DNA of 64,000 nt, taken from contig NZ_NNRJ01000009.1 of the NCBI RefSeq assembly GCF_002252445.1, positions 1-64,000 of the forward strand. Direction: 5' to 3'. The position numbers and the translations under genes were made by a program. The notes under the pieces are model-generated. The model was given only the letters and a program-made list of their open reading frames with translations, was not told the DNA's origin and did not search any database. Origin of the DNA: Brucella thiophenivorans. GTDB lineage: Bacteria > Pseudomonadota > Alphaproteobacteria > Rhizobiales > Rhizobiaceae. This document shows positions 34,912 through 42,020 of this stretch, piece after piece; the stretch's first letter is position 1, and every line of letters starts with the position of its first letter.

Positions 34912-35841
34912 CTAGCGGATACCCTTCGCAGACAACTCAACCACCTGCTTGGCCTTATCCTTCGTGATCAGGTTTGGACCGGAAGGCACGTTACCACCCG
35001 GCATCAAACCATATTTCGCATTCAGTGCAAGGAACGCCACCGGAAGATAGCCCTGCAGGAACTGCTGCTGGTCAATCGCAAAATCCGCTTTTCCATTTTC
35101 GACGGCTTCAAGAAAGCCTGCCGACATGTCGAAAGTGGCTACGTGAATACCTTCGCGACCGCTTTCCGAAGCCGCCTTCACTGCTGGTTCGCCAGCAAGC
35201 GTCGCATTCAGTGTCAGGATTGTATCGAGAGTGGTGTCGGATGCGAGTGCAGCACGAACCTTGGATTCATTTTCAGTAGGATCAGCTGAGGTTGGTAGAA
35301 CAGTCACATCGCCGAAACCTTCCTTGAAACCCGCGCATCGCTGATCAAGCGAAACGTTACCGACCTCCTGATTGACGCAGATGCCTTTTTTGCCCCCAGC
35401 TTTTTTGAGCGCTTCACCCGCGACTTTGCCGGCATCAAACTCATCCTGACCGACATGCAGAAGCGCACCAAGTTTCTTAGATGCATCCGAACCCGCATTC
35501 ATTGAAATGACCGGAATGCCTGCTGCAACTGCCCGCTCAATCGATGGCCCAAGCGCATCTGCATCGGGGATAGAGACGACTATCCCCTGCGGATTCTGGT
35601 TAATTGCAGCATCAATAAGCTGCGCCATCTGCACCATATCGAAGGTTTCAGGCGCACGGTAATCAACCTTTGCACCTGTATCTTTGGCGGCTTCAGCCAC
35701 GCCATTTTTCACAACCGACCAGAACGGATCGGATGCCTGACCGTGGCTTACAACCACAATGCTGACGTCCTGTGCCTGTGCTGCGAACGACCCAGCCATC
35801 AATGCAACGCCAGCAACAGCCGACTTCAAAAGAGATTTCAT
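34912..35841 (-). CDS. Sugar ABC transporter substrate-binding protein (CUT2 type)
   Basis: A 309-residue periplasmic binding protein with a signal peptide (MKSLLKSAVAGVALMAGSFAAQA) followed by QDVSIVVVSHGQASDPFW, typical of ribose/fructose/inositol-type family 1 binding proteins. Ligand-site segments include GIVVSIPDADALGPSIERAV, GIPVISMNAGSD and FDMSAGFLEAV. GGAGGAG precedes the ATG at 35841; the longer frame to 35898 is not used. It is the first gene of the importer operon and is divergent from the Gfo/Idh gene, with a palindromic operator-like site between. Ribose, fructose or a polyol such as inositol are all possible ligands. Confidence 0.9.
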   Translation of the reverse strand: MKSLLKSAVAGVALMAGSFAAQAQDVSIVVVSHGQASDPFWSVVKNGVAEAAKDTGAKVDYRAPETFDMVQMAQLIDAAINQNPQGIVVSIPDADALGPSIERAVAAGIPVISMNAGSDASKKLGALLHVGQDEFDAGKVAGEALKKAGGKKGICVNQEVGNVSLDQRCAGFKEGFGDVTVLPTSADPTENESKVRAALASDTTLDTILTLNATLAGEPAVKAASESGREGIHVATFDMSAGFLEAVENGKADFAIDQQQFLQGYLPVAFLALNAKYGLMPGGNVPSGPNLITKDKAKQVVELSAKGIR

Positions 35842-35970
35842 CTGCACTCCTCCCTGCCCGGCACTCCCCGCCGGTTTGTTAATTTGTCTACACCTCAATC
35901 AGAGCTCATTCCGGGGCTGCCTCCACGCATTTTATCCCTGCAATTTCGCTCTGGCCTTTACTGCTTAATG

Positions 35971-36014
35971 GAATGAAACATTCATTAGAAATTTCTCGTG
36001 GAATTATAATTCCA
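35971..36014. promoter_or_regulatory. Palindromic operator region between divergent sugar genes
   Basis: TGGAATTATAATTCCA (35999-36014) is a perfect 16-bp palindrome that fits GGAA-N6-TTCC. A second inverted repeat, GAATG-AAA-CATTC, lies at 35971-35983. Both sit between the binding-protein gene and the Gfo/Idh gene. From memory, GGAA-N6-TTCC is the motif reported for the RpiR-type repressor IolR of rhizobia, so an RpiR-family regulator encoded elsewhere is a reasonable guess. Confidence 0.55.
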
Positions 36015-36086
36015 TTTCTGTTAGCTCATGTCAATCACATAAGCTACAGTTGAAACACGTCCGTAATTTTACTCTGGGAGGAGAGA

Positions 36087-37202
36087 ATGGCAGTTGTAGC
36101 AGGCCTTATAGGTTCTGGCTTCATGGGCAAAACCCATGCTTTGGCTCTTGCGAACGTAACCCGGGTTTTCAATCTGCCAACAGCAGTCGAACTGCACACA
36201 TTAGCCGATGTGGACGAAGCAGTGGCCAAACGCGCGGCGCTCCAGTTTGGCTTTGCGCACTCCACAGACAACTGGCGCGAGCTAATTAACAACCCTTCAA
36301 TCAAGCTTGTCCATATCACCACACCCAACCGCTTTCACAAGGAAATGGCGCTTGCCGCGATTGACGCGGGAAAGCATGTCTATTGTGAAAAGCCACTAGC
36401 CCCCACCGCTGCCGAATGCCTTGAGATGACGCTCGCTGCCGAACGAAAGGGCGTTGAAACCGCTGTCGGCTTCAACTATCTGAAGAACCCGATGATGAAA
36501 CTTGCAAAGGACATCATCGAGAGCCGTGAAATAGGGGAAATTAGAAATTTTCGCGGCATTCATGCCGAAGACTTCATGGCCGATCACCGCATTCCATGGA
36601 CATGGCGACTTGATCCGGCAGGTGGCGGCGGTGCACTTGCAGACATTGGCAGTCATATCATTGCCGCAGCACGCTATCTGGTTGGCCCGATCGCCGAAGT
36701 GATGGGCAAAAGCATTACCGCAATCACTACGCGCCCTGATCAAGCCGATCCATCTGAGATGAAAGCTGTAGAGGTCGACGATATTTGCCATGCCTTTGTC
36801 TCGTTCGAAAATGGTGCCACAGGAACACTCGAAGCGAATTGGGTGGCAAGTGGCCGCAAGATGCAGCATGAATTTGAGATTTCCGGCTCAAAAGGATCAA
36901 TCTTTTTCTCGCAAGAACGTTTTAACGAACTCGATCTTTTTCTTTTCTCCGACAAAAAAGGCCAACAGGGCTTCCGCAAGATTTTCGCTGGTCCCGATCA
37001 TAAACCTTATGGCGAATTCTGCGTGGCTGGCGGACATCAGATCGGCTTCAACGATCTGAAAACCATAGAATTGCGCGACTTTTTGCTGAGCATAATAGGC
37101 CAGACTCCGGGACACGCAGATTTCCGCGAGGGCTATGAAGTGCAAAGGATAATTGAAGCCATCTATGCCTCTAGCCGCGAACGGCAGTGGAAGACCCTAT
37201 AA
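36087..37202 (+). CDS. Gfo/Idh/MocA family oxidoreductase
   Basis: A 371-residue NAD(P)-dependent sugar or polyol dehydrogenase. The Rossmann motif GLIGSGFMGKTHALAL is at the N-terminus, VHITTPNRFH near residue 75, and the family lysine lies in YCEKPLAP near residue 98. The C-terminal domain contains GGGALADIGSHII and the catalytic-histidine region of the family. TGGGAGGAGAG precedes the ATG. It is divergent from a CUT2 importer, so it probably acts on the imported substrate. Inositol 2-dehydrogenase-like or keto-sugar activities are possible, but the substrate is not fixed by sequence. Confidence 0.87.
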   Translation: MAVVAGLIGSGFMGKTHALALANVTRVFNLPTAVELHTLADVDEAVAKRAALQFGFAHSTDNWRELINNPSIKLVHITTPNRFHKEMALAAIDAGKHVYCEKPLAPTAAECLEMTLAAERKGVETAVGFNYLKNPMMKLAKDIIESREIGEIRNFRGIHAEDFMADHRIPWTWRLDPAGGGGALADIGSHIIAAARYLVGPIAEVMGKSITAITTRPDQADPSEMKAVEVDDICHAFVSFENGATGTLEANWVASGRKMQHEFEISGSKGSIFFSQERFNELDLFLFSDKKGQQGFRKIFAGPDHKPYGEFCVAGGHQIGFNDLKTIELRDFLLSIIGQTPGHADFREGYEVQRIIEAIYASSRERQWKTL

Positions 37203-37260
37203 ATTTTGACGGCAATTTGAGAAGGCGCTTCAAACAATGTTTAGTCTCAAAATTCTCTTC

Positions 37261-37532
37261 TAGGCCGTTTGGACGATTATGTTTTGGAGCGTGTTATGGA
37301 TGAAAATAGTACAGGTTTAGGAGCAAAGCCGAAGGTGGAGTGGTTCTCCATCAAGGTTCTGCGACGCAAAGCTGGGTTATTTTCACCATATCCCTTCGGG
37401 ACGTGGTGGATTTTCTCTCTGAATGCGTCGAACAACCTTTGTGGAGAACCACTCCATTGGCGGTCTGTTCTCCTGTTCAGAAACAAAATCCGTCTCACGC
37501 CACGCCCGAAAAATAATCGTCCACACGGCCTA
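37261..37532. mobile_element. 270-bp imperfect palindromic (MITE-like) element
   Basis: Ends GGCCGTTTGGACGATTAT (37263-37280) and ATAATCGTCCACACGGCC (37513-37530) are 18-bp inverted repeats with one mismatch, each flanked by TA. The symmetry continues inward: TGGAGTGGTTCTCCA (37336-37350) mirrors TGGAGAACCACTCCA (37442-37456), and the centre is TCCCTTCGGGA at 37391-37401. No transposase is encoded; the open frame inside is a by-product of the palindrome. Terminal repeats with TA at both ends suggest mobilisation by a TA-targeting transposase (Tc1/mariner/IS630-like or an IS5 subgroup). Confidence 0.65.
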
Positions 37533-37543
37533 AGAACTTTTAA

Positions 37544-37672
37544 GAACTAAGCTTGGACGGGTGGCTCGGTTTGTCAGAACAGGTCCGGGCGCTTGCTCAG
37601 AGAATTTTGCCTTGGTTATGGCCCATCATATATAAAGTAGGTCTCGTCCAGAAGCTGCCGATCAAGGAATAA
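37544..37672 (+). pseudogene. Possible C-terminal gene remnant beside the palindromic element
   Basis: A 42-codon open stretch without a start reads ELSLDGWLGLSEQVRALAQR and continues ILPWLWPIIYKVGLVQKLPIKE to a TAA at 37670. Its amphipathic-then-hydrophobic look is protein-like, and it begins right after the palindromic element, preceded by an in-frame stop. It may be the tail of a gene broken by insertion. I do not recognise the family. No good gene is seen from here to the tRNA-like sequence at 38148. Confidence 0.25.
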
Positions 37673-38147
37673 ATATGGTTGCCGAGAATTATAACAGCCC
37701 AGTTAATGGGTAATTCCGACACCAGCATCAGAAACTGCCCTGTGGCCGCAGAGATCGATTTCTCCAGTTTTTATTGACGCCTAAACCGCTCGACGAACCC
37801 CCTCTTACCCGAGTTTCTTTGGCGTCCATCGAAAAAGCAAACCTAATTTTTGTCAAAATACCCATTCAGTCCACCGAGGTGAACTGCGATTTCTAGTCAG
37901 TATTGAAGAGGTTGAGTTTGATATGACGGGCAAGTGTACCGCGTCGAAAGCCAATATGGGTTCTCGCGCGATCATACCGTCAGGATATTTCCTACTACCA
38001 GCAGCGAAGCCGAAGTCAGGCAAAAAGTCAGTTATCTTAGCTGTTGAAACTTTCTAAGTGAGCTCACTCTGTCTGTTATACCACGACCGCCTTGCTATCT
38101 CCCAAAACTTAACTCTTCATGGAAATACCAAGTTATTAATTCCTTGA
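37673..38147. other. Gene-poor stretch before the tRNA-Gln-like sequence
   Basis: No frame here has a ribosome-binding site, family motif or consistent codon use. A short stretch near 37936-38056 reads VYRVESQYGFSRDHTVRIFP in one frame and may be a decayed gene fragment, but the neighbouring frame is equally open, so nothing can be assigned. Confidence 0.4.
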
Positions 38148-38219
38148 GGAGGTTGCCTGGATTCGAACCAGGGGATGCCGGTACCAAAAACCGGTGCCTT
38201 ACCGCTTGGCTACGCCCCA
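38148..38219 (-). tRNA. tRNA-Gln(TTG) with degenerate acceptor stem (possible pseudo-tRNA)
   Basis: The D arm (GCCAAGCGGTAAGGC), the anticodon arm (ACCGG-TTTTTGGTA-CCGG, anticodon TTG) and the T arm (CCTGG-TTCGAAT-CCAGG) are perfect and typical of alphaproteobacterial tRNA-Gln. The 5' acceptor strand is TGGGGCG, but the 3' strand is CAACCTC instead of the expected CGCCCCA, so at most four of seven positions pair (one of them G-U), and no CCA is encoded. Either the 3' end was replaced by a recombination event or this is a decayed copy. Confidence 0.7.
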
Positions 38220-38648
38220 ACGTGTAGGTGTGGATAGACGCTCTCTATTAAAAACTCAAGTGCCAGTTTTTGGTTTGGGTGTTATTTTTTAACACACTGA
38301 AAATGCTGACTATCAAGCTGCGAACACGCGATACCAGGAGCTCAAGCATTTTCAATCCAAATGGTTCAGACGAACTTGGTTTACGTTGGTAACGCGCTTC
38401 TGCGTTTTGCTTTAAACCTGATCTGAGATTTGTTTGGCAACTTCCATAACCGAACACAGAAATATAAAAATTAAATAGAAATTCTCACATCATTCCTTAG
38501 CTGAAATGTGGTGGACCGAGTCATATCCAACTTGATTCTTTGAATACTATTCACGATCGAATAGTCAAAACCACTCAAATAATCCGGGTTTTCCCTGGGC
38601 GTCGCCGTGACAACCTATTAGGCCTAAGTCTTTGAATTTTATAAATAA

Positions 38649-38725
38649 TGGTGGGCCCGGAGGGACTCGAACCCCCAACCAAGCGGTTATGAGCCGCCGG
38701 CTCTAACCAATTGAGCTACAGGCCC
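38649..38725 (-). tRNA. tRNA-Ile2(CAT), elongator-type with encoded CCA
   Basis: A complete 77-nt cloverleaf: acceptor GGGCCTG pairs with CGGGCCC (one G-U), anticodon loop CTCATAA with anticodon CAT, T arm GGGGG-TTCGAGT-CCCTC, and encoded ACCA at the 3' end. The GGGCCTGTAGCTCA start and TTCGAGTCCCTCCGGGCCCA end resemble the tRNA-Ile whose CAT anticodon is modified to lysidine by TilS, rather than elongator tRNA-Met. The stretch from 38220 to 38648 between the two tRNAs holds no convincing gene. Confidence 0.78.
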
Positions 38726-39100
38726 CACGCAACACTGCACGTAGCGTAAAGAAACGCGGGACACAAGCTGTCAATTATACGATTTGCCCTAATACGCACA
38801 TATTCGATTGCCATTCATGCAACTCAAGACAAAAGCCTATCCAATTTGAAGCGTTTGGTTGCAATTGCGCAGCGTTTCGCATCAGATAGTGGCATATTTT
38901 TCTTAGGGGGAACTTAAATTAATTAATGCGTAGACCAAAAAGCCTCAAGCGCTTTTCGGACAAAATGCGCAGCAAAATAAATAGTTATAGTACTCATCTT
39001 ATTCAATCGAATTAGAAACCGTACTAACAGCAAGGCAGAATTGGTTTCTTGCAGAGACTGCCTTGCATCGGCTGTATCAACTTTCTCTACAGGAGATTTT

Positions 39101-39853
39101 ATGAATAACCGCGCAACTACTCTTCTTGCCACCTCTTTATCGGCAATCATGCTTGCAGGCGCATTTTCACTGCCAGCGACAGCGCAGGAGAAGCATATGT
39201 CCAGACATCATGCTCGCATTTCGGTCTCGGGCGAAGGCAAGATGACCGCCGCCCCGGACATGGCTATTCTTAATCTCACCGTGCTCCGCGATGCAGAAAC
39301 AGCGCGTGAAGCAATGACCGCCAATAATGAAGCAATGACTAAAGTTCTGGAGGCTATGAAAAAAGCTGGCGTCGAAGAGCGCGATCTCCAGACAAGTGGC
39401 ATCAACATTCAGCCCCGCTATGTCTACCCAGACGACAAGAACGGTCTGAAAGAAGCTAAAATCAGCGGATATAGCGTTTCCAACGGCCTTACGGTTCGCG
39501 TGCGCGATTTGTCAAAGGTTGGCAGTATTCTTGATGAATCGGTTACGCTCGGCGTCAACCAAGGCGGCGATTTGACTTTCGTAAATGACAATCCGGCGGC
39601 CACCATTAACGAAGCACGCAAGCGTGCCGTTGCAGATGCTATTGCAAAGGCAAAAACGCTTGCTGATGCAGCTGGTATTGGGCTGGGCCGTGTCATTGAA
39701 ATCAGCGAACAAAGTCGCCCGCCCATGCCAATGCCTATCGCACGTCAGGTGAAGATGATGGCGGCCGCAGCACCGCAAGATTCAGTTCCTGTTGCAGCCG
39801 GTGAGAACAGCTACGATGTTTCTGTGAATGTCGTTTTTGAAATAAAGGAATAA
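39101..39853 (+). CDS. bp26: Periplasmic immunogenic protein BP26/Omp28 homologue (SIMPL/DUF541 domain)
   Basis: A 250-residue exported protein with a signal peptide (ending FSLPATAQ) and one SIMPL domain. Blocks such as [71 protein letters not shown] and [12 protein letters not shown] closely match the Brucella BP26 antigen. BP26 is known to form a channel-like oligomer in the periplasm; its function is unclear. CAGGAGA precedes the ATG at 39101; the longer frame to 39041 adds an unlikely leader. It is a single gene with its own terminator. Confidence 0.92.
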   Translation: MNNRATTLLATSLSAIMLAGAFSLPATAQEKHMSRHHARISVSGEGKMTAAPDMAILNLTVLRDAETAREAMTANNEAMTKVLEAMKKAGVEERDLQTSGINIQPRYVYPDDKNGLKEAKISGYSVSNGLTVRVRDLSKVGSILDESVTLGVNQGGDLTFVNDNPAATINEARKRAVADAIAKAKTLADAAGIGLGRVIEISEQSRPPMPMPIARQVKMMAAAAPQDSVPVAAGENSYDVSVNVVFEIKE

Positions 39854-39893
39854 TAATAGGACGCCTGGGCGCCCTCCTCTTCAATTTTCCATC

Positions 39894-39930
39894 AAAAAAG
39901 CCAGCCTGATAGTCGGGCTGGCTTTTATTG
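39894..39930. terminator. Bidirectional rho-independent terminator
   Basis: AAGCCAGCC and GGCTGGCTT pair around TGATAGTCG, with A residues before and TTTATT after. It separates bp26 from the convergent small secreted-protein gene. Confidence 0.88.
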
Positions 39931-39945
39931 ATTTAGGGCTTATGT

Positions 39946-40302
39946 TCAGCGAATAATTGGGCAACCGCGCACATTGGCGAAAACAACGCCGGTCGAACGA
40001 CCATGACGGATACCGCGAACCTGAACTGATTTTCCGCGGTACGCAACGCGTGCGTTGCGGATTCCCATGCGGTGTGCCTTCATCTTCGCACTTTCAACAG
40101 AACATGCAGGGCCACGATAAGAGGAACGTCCGGGATGGCGATTACCCCGGTAGTCGATATTTATCACTGACGAATGTGCCGCTGTGCTCATTGCGGGCAC
40201 GGACGAAGGGGACGCGGCATTTGCGGAAGCGCCAGCACTGAAAGCCGCGGCCAAACCAATTGCAGCAGTAACAACGAATGACTTAAACGAAATTGCAGAC
40301 AT
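39946..40302 (-). CDS. Small secreted basic hypothetical protein
   Basis: A 118-residue protein with a signal peptide (MSAISFKSFVVTAAIGLAAAFSAGASANA) and a short, very basic mature part of about 90 residues. It has two cysteines (in GPACSVESAKMKAHRMG and ANVRGCPIIR) that could form a disulfide. The pattern NARVAYRGKSVQVRGIRHGR suggests paired beta strands. I do not recognise a named family; such small cysteine-paired exported proteins are frequent in Rhizobiales. AAGGA precedes the ATG. It is convergent with bp26. The 240 bp upstream of it contain nothing recognisable. Confidence 0.65.
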   Translation of the reverse strand: MSAISFKSFVVTAAIGLAAAFSAGASANAASPSSVPAMSTAAHSSVINIDYRGNRHPGRSSYRGPACSVESAKMKAHRMGIRNARVAYRGKSVQVRGIRHGRSTGVVFANVRGCPIIR

Positions 40303-40541
40303 CTTGAAATCCTTTCAAATTTTTGTCAGGCGATGCTCACCTTACACACCCAACAAGTACTCGATGAAAGATGAACACAAACCTCGCCGTGTATTCACAT
40401 GGCGTTCAGTTTGGTAAAGAAATAAGGATAATTTGAAGATTCCAAAATTAAATTTACTGTCTTTTCAGTAACTTAGCGAGCTTCAACTGTTAATTGCTCG
40501 AAGCACGAGTACAACATTAAACTTAATTAATGGAAGTGTTT

Positions 40542-40988
40542 TTAATCCAGCGGAACCATATGCTGGATATATTCCTCTTCGTCTGCCAACTCATGATCAA
40601 AAGCAGTTACTTTACCCCGAATGGAAACCCCTGCCTCATAGATCGTATCCGGTGACCCCGAAACCAGCGGGTGCCACCAATAGAGATCAGCCCCCTCTGC
40701 AACCAGCCGATAAGCACAGGTGGCGGGTAGCCAGTTGACCTCATAGACGATCTCAGGCGTCAGAAACACGCAATCAGGAACTGTCTTGCGGCGGTTTGGG
40801 TAGTCGCTGCACTTGCAGCTCTCTGCATCCAGCAGCGTGCAGGCCACCGTTGTCCAATAGACTTCCTCGGTATCATCGTCCAGCAACTTATGCAGGCAGC
40901 ATTGACCGCACCCATCGCACAGGCTTTCCCATTCCTGCCGGTTGAGTTCTTCAAGAGATTTGGTCTGCCAGAAAGGTTTTTTATCCAT
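40542..40988 (-). CDS. YcgN family cysteine cluster protein (UPF0260)
   Basis: A 148-residue cytosolic protein starting [20 protein letters not shown]. Its cysteines occur in clusters: CDGCGQCC near residue 25, CTLL and CKCSDYPNR further on, DCVFL and TCAYRL, which together suggest a bound metal or iron-sulfur cluster. [19 protein letters not shown] is a conserved block of the UPF0260/YcgN family. Function is unknown. The start at 40988 gives the family N-terminus, although no Shine-Dalgarno is visible; the frame to 41069 is not used. Confidence 0.87.
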   Translation of the reverse strand: MDKKPFWQTKSLEELNRQEWESLCDGCGQCCLHKLLDDDTEEVYWTTVACTLLDAESCKCSDYPNRRKTVPDCVFLTPEIVYEVNWLPATCAYRLVAEGADLYWWHPLVSGSPDTIYEAGVSIRGKVTAFDHELADEEEYIQHMVPLD

Positions 40989-41009
40989 GCGGGTGCATAT
41001 AGAGTATTT

Positions 41010-41061
41010 GCAGCAAAAGTGCGTAGCGGTTTTGAGTCGCATAACGCGTAAAAATAAGAGC
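41010..41061. repeat. Dispersed intergenic repeat, type A, degenerate copy
   Basis: GCAGCAAAAGTGCGTAGCGG, GTTTTGAGTCGCATAACGCG and the tail TAAAAATAAGAG follow the type A plan with eroded arms. Confidence 0.5.
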
Positions 41062-41259
41062 CTATGCAATTAGTAAGCAAATGGCATGGGCAAATCGCCG
41101 CCCTTCCCTATTGAAACAAACGTGATGCTACGTTAGAGAATGTTCATCATCCTTATGATCGTAAGCGTCTTACGTTAAGCAACGCATCAATTCAGCCGGG
41201 AACGGCGATTTGCTTTGATGTTTGGTTGCGCGTTCCCCGCCTAATATTCAGGAATACAC

Positions 41260-41520
41260 ATGTCTCAGTTTAACGGTTCACGCCGCAGAAAACTGCCAGC
41301 GCGCTATGCATCTATTGTGATGCCTCTTATTCTCTCAATTATGATGACATTTGTTGTCTCGCTGATCGCAACAGCAAAAAGCCTCGGCTTCACCCATCCC
41401 GATCTCGCTTATAACTGGATGACCTCGTGGGCGCTGTCATGGGCAATTGCTTTCCCAGTCCTTCTGGCCATATTGCCAATGGTTCGAAGGATGGTCGGTT
41501 TCGTCTGCCATCTGCATTAA
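41260..41520 (+). CDS. DUF2798 family small membrane protein
   Basis: An 86-residue inner-membrane protein with two helices (YASIVMPLILSIMMTFVVSLIATAK and WMTSWALSWAIAFPVLLAILPMV). The RRRKLPARYASIVMPLILSI start and W-x-x-SWAIAFP-x-L block are typical of DUF2798, whose function is unknown. A terminator hairpin begins directly at the stop codon. The ribosome-binding site is weak. Confidence 0.82.
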   Translation: MSQFNGSRRRKLPARYASIVMPLILSIMMTFVVSLIATAKSLGFTHPDLAYNWMTSWALSWAIAFPVLLAILPMVRRMVGFVCHLH

Positions 41521-41552
41521 AAAAAGCCGCGTATTATTCATACGCGGCTTTT
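41519..41552. terminator. Bidirectional rho-independent terminator
   Basis: AAAAAGCCGCGTAT and ATACGCGGCTTTTT pair almost perfectly around a short TATTC loop. It serves both convergent small genes. Confidence 0.9.
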
Positions 41553-41571
41553 TCAATTCGATTGTAGGTAT

Positions 41572-41862
41572 CTAGCGGAAAATCGCTTCGCCTTGCTCAT
41601 CAACGATCTGACGACCTTTATTGAGCGAAATGCTGGCTGCGTCTTCAATGCCCGGGCAACGATCTGCACGCACAAAACGGTGCTCTTTCAGTTCACCACC
41701 TATGGTCTTCGAGATCACACCACAAACCTGATATTGACCACCTTCACTATAAGGTGTTGCAATAATCAGGAAATCTTTATGCTCAAGGCGTCCGGCTTCT
41801 TTTGGTGCTACTGGGGTTTCTTCTGCTGAGCTGCCGCCGAAAAGGCGTTTCAAAAAAGACAT
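41572..41862 (-). CDS. HlyU family protein
   Basis: A 96-residue protein starting MSFLKRLFGG and containing EHKDFLIIATPYSEGGQYQVCG, ISKTIGGELKEHRFVRADRC and a C-terminal GRQIVDEQGEAIF. This is the short HlyU family named in databases as a transcriptional activator of hemolysin, a name carried over from Vibrio HlyU; no helix-turn-helix is evident here, so a regulatory role is doubtful. GAGGGAG precedes the ATG. It lies downstream of rpoD on the same strand, separated by repeats. Confidence 0.78.
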   Translation of the reverse strand: MSFLKRLFGGSSAEETPVAPKEAGRLEHKDFLIIATPYSEGGQYQVCGVISKTIGGELKEHRFVRADRCPGIEDAASISLNKGRQIVDEQGEAIFR

Positions 41863-41877
41863 AACGCTCCCTCTCTT

Positions 41878-41915
41878 TAGAGCGCACTTCGATCTGATTC
41901 AATAAGAACGACGCT
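41878..41915. repeat. Dispersed intergenic repeat, type B copy
   Basis: AGAGCG and CGCTCT flank CACTTCGATCTGATTCAAT, the same layout as the type B copy at 7234-7272, although the inner arms pair poorly. Confidence 0.5.
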
Positions 41916-41932
41916 CTATATCTTTGTTTTGA

Positions 41933-41973
41933 AGCGCATCCCGAAAACCGTTTCACACTTTTCGGGATGCGCT
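41933..41973. repeat. Dispersed intergenic repeat, type A, perfect hairpin copy
   Basis: AGCGCATCCCGAAAA and TTTTCGGGATGCGCT form a perfect 15-bp stem around CCGTTTCACAC. The element lies about 50 bp beyond the rpoD stop and could act as a 3' stabilising hairpin for that mRNA. Confidence 0.8.
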
Positions 41974-42020
41974 CTCATAAAATTCGCCCGAAACCATATC
42001 CGGCATCGGGCTATATATTT

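Noticed and set aside
37269-37550. 93-residue open frame inside the palindromic element
   Set aside because: Its codons are a by-product of the inverted repeat; the frame spans both terminal repeats and has no ribosome-binding site.
38248-38457. 69-residue GTG-started frame between the two tRNAs
   Set aside because: Part of it (LKQNAEARYQRKPSSSEPFG) looks protein-like, but there is no Shine-Dalgarno, no recognised family and no neighbour linked to it. It could be a small gene or remnant; not supported enough to list.
38649-38725. Assignment of the CAT tRNA as elongator or initiator Met
   Set aside because: Acceptor and T-arm sequences match the lysidine-type tRNA-Ile pattern better; initiator features (unpaired first position, GGG/CCC anticodon stem) are absent.
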